From assembly GCF_042752395.1 (NCBI RefSeq), contig NZ_JBHYXZ010000014.1, positions 1 through 64,000 of the forward strand: a stretch of 64,000 nucleotides of DNA, read 5' to 3'. Shown piece after piece: positions 41,497-48,246 of this stretch. This DNA is from Actinosynnema sp042752395. GTDB lineage: Bacteria > Actinomycetota > Actinomycetes > Mycobacteriales > Pseudonocardiaceae. The number at the start of each line of letters is the position of its first letter. Position 1 is the first letter of the stretch. The position numbers and the translations under genes are program-made. The notes beneath the pieces are model-generated. The model was not told where the DNA came from. It made no database searches and was given only the letters and a program-made list of their open reading frames with translations.

Positions 41497-42597
41497 GTGG
41501 ACCCGCTGCTGCCGTGCGTGGCGTCGTTGCGCCTCGTGGACCACCACTGCCACGGGGTGCTCGGCACCGACCTGGACCGGGACGGCTTCGAGTCGAACCT
41601 GACCGAGGCCGACTCGGTGTCACCGCTGGGCACGTCGTTGTTCGACTCGTCGCTCGGCCTGGCCGTGCGGCGCTGGTGCGCGCCCCTGCTCGACCTGCCG
41701 CCGCTCGCGCCGCCCGACGAGTACCTGGCGCGGCGGCGGTCGCTGGGGGCGGCCGAGGTGAACCGGGCGATGGTGTCGGCGGCGGAGATCTCCACGTTCC
41801 TGGTGGACCGCGGCACGTGGCCGGAGGGCTTCGTGCTGCCCACCAGGTTCACCGGTTCGCGTGAACTCTCCGTGCTGCGGCTGGAGCGCCTGGCGGAGGA
41901 CGTCGTGGCCGGGGGAGCGGCGGCGTTCCCGACGAGGGTGCGGGAGGCGTTGAACGCGACGCCGGCGGTCGCGGCGAAGTCGATCGCGGCCTACCGGGTG
42001 GGGCTCGACCTCGACCCGGCCCGGCCCTCGGACCGCGAGGTCGTGGCCGCCGCCGGCCGGTGGCTGACGTCCGGCTCGACCCGGTGCGCGGACGCCGTGA
42101 TCAGCCGGTTCCTGGTGTGGGAGGCGCTGGACCGGGGGCTGCCGGTGCAGTTCCACGTCGGCTACGGCGACGCCGACCTGTCCCTGCACCGGTGCGACCC
42201 GCTGCTGCTCACGGACCTGCTGCGGGCCACCGCGCCGCTCGGCGTGCCGGTCATGCTGCTGCACAACTACCCGTACCACCGCCACGCCGCGTACCTGGCG
42301 CAGGTGTTCCCGCACGTGTTCGTGGACGTGGGCCTGGCCACGCACGCCGTGGCGCACCGGGCGAGCCGGGTGCTCGCGGAGGCGCTGGAGATCGTGCCGT
42401 TCGGCAAGTTCCTGTTCTCCACGGACGCGTTCGCGCTGGGCGAGCTGTACTACCTGGGCGCGTTGTTCTTCCGCCGCGCGCTGTCCGATTTCCTGTCCGC
42501 CGGGCTGCGGGAGCATGCTTTCGCCTTGGCGGACGCCGAACGCGTCGCTCGCCTGATCGGGTGGGAGAACGCGCACCGCGCGTACCGCTTGGAGTAG
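41497..42597 (+). CDS. amidohydrolase family protein (FluG N-terminal-like)
   Basis: A 366-residue metal-dependent TIM-barrel amidohydrolase. The N-terminal metal motif is VDHHCHG. Later metal and catalytic residues are in PVQFHVGYGDADL, MLLHNYPYHR and KFLFSTDAF. The region HVFVDVGLATHAVAHRASRV is typical of the glutamine-synthetase-linked amidohydrolases. Start GTG 41497 gives the conserved N-terminus. It probably cleaves the amide made, or a product used, by the divergent ligase; substrate unknown. Confidence 0.87.
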   Translation: MDPLLPCVASLRLVDHHCHGVLGTDLDRDGFESNLTEADSVSPLGTSLFDSSLGLAVRRWCAPLLDLPPLAPPDEYLARRRSLGAAEVNRAMVSAAEISTFLVDRGTWPEGFVLPTRFTGSRELSVLRLERLAEDVVAGGAAAFPTRVREALNATPAVAAKSIAAYRVGLDLDPARPSDREVVAAAGRWLTSGSTRCADAVISRFLVWEALDRGLPVQFHVGYGDADLSLHRCDPLLLTDLLRATAPLGVPVMLLHNYPYHRHAAYLAQVFPHVFVDVGLATHAVAHRASRVLAEALEIVPFGKFLFSTDAFALGELYYLGALFFRRALSDFLSAGLREHAFALADAERVARLIGWENAHRAYRLE

Positions 42598-42636
42598 GGT
42601 TTCGAACGGGTGTTCGGCTCGGACGGGGGGTGGTCG

Positions 42637-43920
42637 GTGGGCCGCAGCGCCAACCTGCCGCGCGGTCTGGTCGACCGCTTCCGCGCCCGCGGCGACGTCT
42701 GGCCGGACGACACCGGCTGCTCGATGCTGCACGTGGACATGGACGCCTTCTACGCCTCCGTCGAGATCCGCGACCGGCCGGAGCTGGCCGACAAGCCGGT
42801 GGTCGTGGGCGGCACGGCGAACCGGGGCGTGGTCGCGTCGGCGAACTACCTGGCCCGGGAGTTCGGCGTGCGCTCCGCCATGCCGACCTCGCACGCGCGC
42901 AGGCTCGCGCCGCACGCGGTGTTCGTGCCGCCGAACTTCGCCCGGTACCAGGAGGTCTCGCGCGGGGTGATGGCGATCTTCCGCGACCTCACGCCGCTCG
43001 TGGAGCCGTTGAGCCTGGACGAGGCGTTCCTGGACGTGAGCGGTGCGCTGAAGCGGACCCGGCGGACGCCCGCGCAGCTCGCGCAGCTGATCCGCGAGCA
43101 GGTGGAGCAGGCGCACGGGATCACCTGCTCGGTGGGCGTCGCGCCGACGAAGTTCCTGGCCAAGCTCGCGTCGGGGATGTGCAAACCGGACGGACTCATG
43201 GTCGTGCCGCGGGACGAGGTGCTGGCGTTCCTGCACCCGTTGCCGGTGTCGGCGCTGTGGGGCGTGGGGCAGCGGACGGCCGAGGCCCTGGACCGGGTCG
43301 GGCTGGAGACGGTGGCGGACGTGGCCGCGACGCCCCTGCCCCGGCTGCGCCGGCTGATCGGCGTGGCGCTGGCCGAGCACCTGCACGCGTTGGCGCAGGG
43401 GCACGACGACCGGCCCGTCGTGCCGGTCACGCGGGAGAAGTCGATCGGCGCGGAGGAGACCTTCGAGGTCGACCACTTCGACCGCGAGCTGCTGCGCCGG
43501 GAGCTGCTGCGGCTGTCGGAGCGCTCGGCGGCGACGTTGCGGGCGCGGGGGCTGCGCGGGCGCACGGTGTCGATCAAGGTCCGGTTCTCCGACTTCACCA
43601 CGATCACCCGGTCGCGGACGCTGCGGGTGGCGACGGACGTGGCGCACGAGGTCTACAAGACGGCGGCCACCCTGCTGGACGAGCAGGTGCCGCCGGGCGC
43701 GGTGCGGTTGATCGGGGTGCGGATCGAGCAGCTGGTCCAGGGCGACGACGGCGAGCAGCTGATGTTCGACGCGCCGGAGCGCGGCCGGCGCGAGGCGGAG
43801 CAGGCGGCGGACCAGGCGCGGTCCCGGTTCGGCGCGGCGGCGGTCCGCCCGGCGTCGCTGCTGAACCAGGGCCCGACCAGGTCGGGCCTGCGCGAGCCCA
43901 AACCGGACCGCGAACCCTGA
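42637..43920 (+). CDS. dinB: DNA polymerase IV (Y family)
   Basis: Error-prone translesion polymerase of 427 residues. The palm has HVDMDAFYASVEIRDRP and SLDEAFLDVS with the catalytic acids. The thumb has SVGVAPTKFLAKLASGMCKP, followed by a little-finger domain to about residue 350. A near-C-terminal QLMFD may bind the beta clamp. GTG 42637 gives GRSANLPRG, a common family start; GTG 42610 adds 9 residues. It runs close behind the amidohydrolase. Confidence 0.93.
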   Translation: MGRSANLPRGLVDRFRARGDVWPDDTGCSMLHVDMDAFYASVEIRDRPELADKPVVVGGTANRGVVASANYLAREFGVRSAMPTSHARRLAPHAVFVPPNFARYQEVSRGVMAIFRDLTPLVEPLSLDEAFLDVSGALKRTRRTPAQLAQLIREQVEQAHGITCSVGVAPTKFLAKLASGMCKPDGLMVVPRDEVLAFLHPLPVSALWGVGQRTAEALDRVGLETVADVAATPLPRLRRLIGVALAEHLHALAQGHDDRPVVPVTREKSIGAEETFEVDHFDRELLRRELLRLSERSAATLRARGLRGRTVSIKVRFSDFTTITRSRTLRVATDVAHEVYKTAATLLDEQVPPGAVRLIGVRIEQLVQGDDGEQLMFDAPERGRREAEQAADQARSRFGAAAVRPASLLNQGPTRSGLREPKPDREP

Positions 43921-44159
43921 CCCCGCGCGCCCCGACCGCAGGCACCGGACCGCCGGTTCTGTTCGCCGGCCCGGCTCCCGGAGCACCGGCTCGTCCTCGA
44001 ACCCGGCCGCGCACCTCGACCGGAAGCCCGGGTCGAGTGGTGCGGCGTTGGGCACCGGGTGGTGCGGCGTTCGGTTTCCCGTTCCGGGAACCGAGCCGTT
44101 CGGGTGGTCGCGGCGCGTGGACGGGGTCGTGCGCGTCGATCACCCGGCACAGTGGTGTC

Positions 44160-44801
44160 GTGGATCGGTTCTGGGGTCTGCTCACACCCGCCGAGCACGA
44201 GGTGCTCACGGCGACCGGTGTCGAGCGCGACTACCCGCCCGGCTCGGTGATCTGCCACGAGGGCGAGGTGACGCGGCACGTGCTCGTCATCCGGAGCGGT
44301 CTGCTGCGGGTGACCGCGACCACGGCCAACGGCAGCGAGAAGGTGCTGGCCGTGCGCGGGGCCGGTGACATCGTCGGTGAGCGTTCGGCGGTGGACGGTC
44401 GGCCGCGTTCGGCGACGGTGCGCGCGTTGAACGCGGTGCGGGCGCTGGTGCTGTCGGCGAGCGCGTTCGCCGCGCTGTGCCAGCGGCACCCGCGCATCGC
44501 CTGGACGGTGCTGACCGTCGTGGTGGCGCGGCAACGCGACACCGACCGCCAGCGCATGCAGATCAGCGGCACGGCCACGCAGCGCGTCGCGGCCGTGCTC
44601 ATCGACATGGCGTTGCGGCGCGGGATCGCCGACCAGGGCGTGATCGCGTTGAGCCAGGAAGACCTCGCGGGGATCGCGGGCACGTCCCGCGAATCGCTCG
44701 TCCGGGTGCTGCGCGCGCTGCGCGAGGAGGGCATCATCAGCACCGGCCGGCGGAAGATCGACATCCACCACGTGAGCCGGCTCTACGACTTCACCACGTG
44801 A
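44160..44801 (+). CDS. Crp/Fnr family transcriptional regulator
   Basis: A 213-residue regulator. The cyclic-nucleotide-type beta barrel (about 15-125) includes YPPGSVICHEGEVTRHVLVI and GDIVGERSAVDGRPRSATV; the GERS..RSAT pattern resembles the cAMP-binding pocket. The C-terminal winged helix has LSQEDLAGIAGTSRESLVRV. No Fe-S cysteines of the Fnr type are present. GTG 44160 is the first in-frame start with sense. A Crp-like palindrome lies 12 bases after its stop. Confidence 0.88.
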   Translation: MDRFWGLLTPAEHEVLTATGVERDYPPGSVICHEGEVTRHVLVIRSGLLRVTATTANGSEKVLAVRGAGDIVGERSAVDGRPRSATVRALNAVRALVLSASAFAALCQRHPRIAWTVLTVVVARQRDTDRQRMQISGTATQRVAAVLIDMALRRGIADQGVIALSQEDLAGIAGTSRESLVRVLRALREEGIISTGRRKIDIHHVSRLYDFTT

Positions 44802-44812
44802 ATGTGGCCTTG

Positions 44813-44828
44813 TGCGTCATCTGACGCA
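44813..44828. promoter_or_regulatory. Crp/Fnr-like palindromic site
   Basis: TGCGTCA-TC-TGACGCA is a perfect palindrome, equivalent to TGCGT-N6-ACGCA and close to the Crp consensus TGTGA-N6-TCACA. It lies between the Crp/Fnr gene and the small membrane-protein gene, 58 bases before the latter. Confidence 0.55.
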
Positions 44829-44886
44829 GAACTCGACGTCCGAACCTCCTACAAATGAGGCATCAGCCGAGTTCAGAGGGGGAGTC

Positions 44887-45153
44887 ATGAGCCACATCGA
44901 GGAGCAGGCGAAGTCCCGTCGGCGGTTCGCCGAGCGGCTGGCGAGCACCCTCGCCCTCACCGCCGTCATGGCGTGGGCGACCGTGGTGATCGTGTTCGTG
45001 TCCGATGTCGACGGTGTGGTCGCGGCCGCCGTCTCGGTCGCCCTGGCGGGCGGCCTGGTCGCCGTCTACGACGCGTGGCGCGAGGTCCGCACCGCCCGCC
45101 CGGTCCGGGGCGAGCCGGACGTCGAGGTCGCCGAGGAGCTCGTCCGCCTGTAG
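44887..45153 (+). CDS. small two-segment membrane protein
   Basis: An 88-residue protein: a basic N-terminal tail (EQAKSRRRFAERL), two membrane segments (about 19-40 and 45-62) and an acidic end (EPDVEVAEELVRL). ATG 44887 follows GAGGGGGAG. It is probably controlled by the Crp/Fnr gene just upstream. Not recognised. Confidence 0.65.
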   Translation: MSHIEEQAKSRRRFAERLASTLALTAVMAWATVVIVFVSDVDGVVAAAVSVALAGGLVAVYDAWREVRTARPVRGEPDVEVAEELVRL

Positions 45154-45182
45154 AGCACGCGGCGGTCAACGAGGGGTGACCG

Positions 45183-45270
45183 CCGTCCACAGGGGCCTCC
45201 CGCAGACGGTCGGGTCTGCGGGAGGCCCCATTTCGCGTCGAGTTGTCCACAGGCCATCGAGTTGTCCACA
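45183..45270 (+). promoter_or_regulatory. cluster of three DnaA-box-like 9-mers
   Basis: CCGTCCACA (45183-45191) and two perfect TTGTCCACA (45243-45251, 45262-45270) match the actinobacterial DnaA box, all on the same strand. The last two are inside a 15-bp direct repeat TCGAGTTGTCCACAG spaced 19 bp. No dnaA or dnaN is near, so this is not oriC. DnaA titration or DnaA control of the next gene is possible. Confidence 0.55.
45192..45229. terminator. strong terminator hairpin
   Basis: GGGGCCTCCCGCAGAC (45192-45207) and GTCTGCGGGAGGCCCC (45214-45229) form a perfect 16-bp stem with a 6-base loop, followed by ATTT. It ends the small membrane-protein transcript. Confidence 0.85.
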
Positions 45271-45321
45271 GTTCGCGATCTCCCCATCGACCGACCCCGG
45301 CCCACGGCCGATGGTGGACCC

Positions 45322-46239
45322 ATGCGCACCACGAACCGCACCACCATCGACCTGGACGCCCTGGGCGGCCTCTTCCCCCACCGCGTCGCGACCGCGTCCG
45401 AGCTGCTGGCCCTGGGCCTGCCGAGCGAGGAACTGGCCGTCCGCTGCCGCCCGCACGGGCCGTGGCAGCACGTCCTGCCCGGCATCCTGCTGCTGGCCCG
45501 AACACCGCCGACCCGTGCCCAACTCGCGCGGGCGGCGCTGCGGTACGGCGGTCCGGAGAGCCTGCTCACCGGCCTGGACGCGCTGCAACTGCACGGCATG
45601 CGGGCACTGCCCGCCACCGGCCCGGTCCAGGTCCTCGTCACCCGCCCGATCGAACCGGCCGCGAAGGTCCGCCTCACCCGCGTCCGCCGCCCACCGGACC
45701 CGGTGCTGCGCCGGGGCTTCCTGACCGCGCCCCTGGCCCGGGCCGCCGTGGACGCCGCCAAGGCCCTGCGCGTGCGTGACGACATCCGGGCGGTCCTGAC
45801 CGAGGTCGTCCGCCACGGCGGCGTCCCGGTCTCCGACCTGAGACCAGGACTGGCCCGCGGATCCGAACCGGCCAGGCAAGTCCTCTCCGAACTGGCCGAC
45901 GGCGTCCGCTCCGTCCCGCAGGCGTGGGCGAGGGCCGTCCTCGACGACCTACCCCTACCCCCACCCACGTGGGGCGCGCTCCTGAAGTCCGCCGACGGCC
46001 GCCCCCTGGGCGTCGCCGACGCCTGGTGGGACGGCCTGGCCCTGGCCTGGCGGTTCAACAGCCCACGCCCACCGCGCCCGGACCCCCTCTCCGCCGCCGG
46101 AGCCGTCGTCCTGCACACCACCCCAACCCGCCTGCGCCAATCCCCAACCGCCGTCGCCCAAGACCTGCTCCGAGCCGCCACCGAAGCCACCAACCGCCCC
46201 ATCCCCCCAATCCACCGCACACCCCTCCACCACCTCTAA
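45322..46239 (+). CDS. AbiEi/DUF559-like hypothetical protein
   Basis: A 305-residue protein with the actinobacterial layout of an AbiEi-antitoxin-like winged-helix N-terminus (GLFPHRVATASELLALGLPS, then LARAALRYGGPESLLTGLDA) and a C-terminal region resembling a degenerate Vsr/DUF559 nuclease fold (RPLGVADAWWDGLALAWRF). The PD-ExK metal residues are not all recognisable, so activity is doubtful. No AbiEii toxin partner is adjacent. ATG 45322 is used. Function unknown. Confidence 0.6.
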   Translation: MRTTNRTTIDLDALGGLFPHRVATASELLALGLPSEELAVRCRPHGPWQHVLPGILLLARTPPTRAQLARAALRYGGPESLLTGLDALQLHGMRALPATGPVQVLVTRPIEPAAKVRLTRVRRPPDPVLRRGFLTAPLARAAVDAAKALRVRDDIRAVLTEVVRHGGVPVSDLRPGLARGSEPARQVLSELADGVRSVPQAWARAVLDDLPLPPPTWGALLKSADGRPLGVADAWWDGLALAWRFNSPRPPRPDPLSAAGAVVLHTTPTRLRQSPTAVAQDLLRAATEATNRPIPPIHRTPLHHL

Positions 46240-46370
46240 CCCTCCACCCGGCCCCCTCACGCCCACCACCCCGAACCACCTCCACCCAAGCGGGCCGGGT
46301 ACCTGGCGGCTGGGCGGCGGCGGAGCGACAGCGGCCGGCGGTCCGTGCACCCGTCACCCGGACAGTCCGC

Positions 46371-46427
46371 CTGGCAGCCGGTCTGACACCTGGCAGCCGG
46401 TCTGACACCTGGCGGACGGGCAGACAC
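46371..46427. repeat. 19-bp tandem repeat
   Basis: CTGGCAGCCGGTCTGACAC is repeated perfectly at 46371 and 46390, with a diverged third copy at 46409. It opens a longer array of degenerate CGGGCGAGTCGGCCG-type units that runs to about 46780. Confidence 0.7.
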
Positions 46428-46790
46428 TTGGCGGGGCGGGGCGGGCCGGGTCTGGCCGGCCGGGCGAGTCGGCCGCTGTCGGGAACCGCGCCCCCCGGGC
46501 AGGCAGGCCGGGCGGGTCTGGCCGGTCGGGCGAGTCGGCCGCGCAGACCCCTGGCGGGTAGGGGCGAGCGGGTCGGCCGGTGCGGGGACCGCGCGCCGGG
46601 CAGGCAGATCGGGCGGGGCCGGCACCTCGGGCGAGTTGGCAGGGCAGGCCCTTGGCGGGGCGAGGGGCGAGCCGGTTCGCCAGGGCGAGCAGGTCGGCCG
46701 GTGTGGGGGAGCACGCGTGCCGGTCATGCAGACCGGGCGGGTCGGCGCGTCGGGCGAGTCGGGCGGGCGAGTCGGGCGGGGGCCGGGCGG

Positions 46791-47002
46791 GGTGGTGAGC
46801 CGGGAGGGCGAGTCAGCCCGGCGTGTGCGGGCCGGGCGGGGGTTGGGCAACAAGCGGGCCGGTGCGGCCGGCGGGGTGGTGAGCCGGGAGGGCGAGTCAA
46901 CCCGGCGTGTGCGGACCGGGCGGGGGTCGGGCGACAGGCGGGTCGGGTGGGGGTGGGCGACAGGCGGGTCGGGTGGGGCCGGCGGGTGGTGAGCCGGGAG
47001 GG
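46791..47002. repeat. long spaced repeat GGTGGTGAGCCGGGAGGG
   Basis: The 18-mer starts at 46791, 46875 and 46985. The first two copies head nearly identical blocks of about 70 bases (ending in GGGCGGGGGT then GGGC-ACA-GCGGG). This indicates block duplication in the minisatellite. Confidence 0.7.
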
Positions 47003-47517
47003 AGCGCCGGTCCGGCCCCGAGGCGGGCGGGGTGCCGCTTCGTGCTCCCGAACTCGATCTTCGGCAAGATCGGGAACCGGGAGCAGGCGGCGCGGCGCGG
47101 CTGTGATCTGCGTCTCGATCGTCTGCCGATCGCGCGGTCGCAAGAGAGTGACGTTGCGTAGTCGCGCGATGCCGAAAGGGCGACCCCGGGCGGGGCGAGT
47201 CGGGTGTCGGGCGGGGTGCAGGGGGATCGGCTCGGTGTGCATGCCCTCCGACTCACCCCCTCGGGGGAGTGAACGACCGGGCTTTCGCAGGTCTTGACAG
47301 TTGACCTCGGCCCGGCCCGCACGACCTCACGGTGGTCTGACCATTGCCCCGTGAGGATGATGGTGACAGAACGAACCGCTTAGGGGCACGGACTGGGTAG
47401 TCGGCGGGGCTCCCGAATCGTATCCTGGTTGTGACGCCCCCAGGGCGGGGCGTCCGCCGGGACCGGCGGCAACCGTGATTACCCGGCGCCCGCGACCGCT
47501 GTGCCGGAGGAGGAGCC

Positions 47518-47901
47518 ATGCCACTCTCCGAGCACGAGCAGCGACTGCTCGACCAGATCGAGCGCGCGCTCTACGCCGAGGACCCGAAGTTCGCATCCAC
47601 AGTGCGCGGTGCCAAGCTGCGCAAGCCGTCACGACGGCGTCGCATCCAGGGCATCGCGTTGTTCGCCGTGGGTGTAGCGCTGCTGGTGACGGGTGTGATG
47701 TTGCCGAAGCTCGCTGGTATCCCGGTGGTGAGCGTGGTCGGCTTCTTGTTGATGTTCTTCGGCGTACTGCTCACCGTGACGACGCTGCGTCGTGGTGACC
47801 AGGGTGCCGAAGAGCCCAGCCAAGAGGGAAGCCGGCCCAGCCGCAGCTCGTTCTCACAGAAGATGGAAGAACGTTTCCGTCGCCGTTTCGAGGACGAGTA
47901 G
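47518..47901 (+). CDS. DUF3040 membrane protein
   Basis: A 127-residue protein with the family start MPLSEHEQRLLDQIERALYA then EDPKFASTVRG, two membrane segments (about 43-62 and 66-85) and a basic C-terminus. DUF3040 genes are regularly found near mraZ and the dcw cluster in actinobacteria, as here. ATG 47518 follows GGAGGAGGAG. Function unknown; a role in division or envelope is inferred from location only. Confidence 0.88.
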   Translation: MPLSEHEQRLLDQIERALYAEDPKFASTVRGAKLRKPSRRRRIQGIALFAVGVALLVTGVMLPKLAGIPVVSVVGFLLMFFGVLLTVTTLRRGDQGAEEPSQEGSRPSRSSFSQKMEERFRRRFEDE

Positions 47902-47930
47902 TCCGCGCGAGACAGCCCGACCGAACAACG

Positions 47931-47970
47931 CACACGGCCCGCCCCGATCACCTCCGGGGCGGGCCGTGTG
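47931..47970. terminator. bidirectional terminator after DUF3040
   Basis: CACACGGCCCGCCCCG (47931-47946) pairs perfectly with CGGGGCGGGCCGTGTG (47955-47970) around an 8-base loop. It lies between converging transcripts (DUF3040 and the transglutaminase operon). Confidence 0.85.
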
Positions 47971-48246
47971 CGTGCGGGACGATCCGGTCCGGGTCGCGGC
48001 CGGTGCGCGCAGGACAATTCCGGTCGGCAGAGGGCGGGAGAACCCAGGCCGCGGTGTGCGGCCAACCAGTGCTGGACGACCCCGTCCCCGGAGTGCGGGG
48101 CAGCCCTGGTCCGCAGGACAGCCCTGGTCCGCAGGACGACCCGGTCGCGGGGTGCAGAACAACCCCGGTCCGCGGAGTGATGAGACGACCCGGTCGGGCG
48201 GGTGTGCGTCCTGGACCGGCGAACCGGACCAGGACCCGTCACACCG
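47971..48246. other. intergenic repeats before the transglutaminase gene end
   Basis: Degenerate GACGACCCGGTCCGCGG-like units fill this stretch. CAGCCCTGGTCCGCAGGA occurs as a perfect 18-bp tandem pair at 48101-48118 and 48119-48136. No gene is supported. Confidence 0.6.

Larger units (their letters stand above)
46240..47517. other. 1.3-kb repeat-rich intergenic region
   Basis: Open frames cross this stretch on both strands, but all translate to Gly/Arg/Ala/Pro-rich low-complexity sequence with no starts supported by ribosome binding sites. The first two thirds are minisatellite-like G-rich repeats. The last third is ordinary and should hold the promoter of the DUF3040 gene; TTGACA at 47294 has no matching -10. 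Confidence 0.6.

Noticed and set aside
42060..44159. 700-codon extension upstream of the Crp/Fnr gene
   Set aside because: Overlaps the amidohydrolase and dinB genes in another frame; the regulator's natural N-terminus begins at 44160.
45183..45270. Replication origin
   Set aside because: Only three DnaA boxes, no AT-rich unwinding region, and no dnaA, dnaN, gyrB or rpmH nearby.
45322..46239. AbiE type IV toxin-antitoxin system
   Set aside because: Only an AbiEi-like N-terminus is present; no AbiEii nucleotidyltransferase gene follows.
46055..46853. Open frames on the minus strand in the repeat region
   Set aside because: Repeats of Ala/Arg/Pro without protein-like structure; open only because the repeats lack stop codons.
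45924..47297. 457-codon open frame on the plus strand
   Set aside because: Runs from the AbiEi-like gene through the G-rich repeat array; no start signal and low-complexity Gly/Arg translation.
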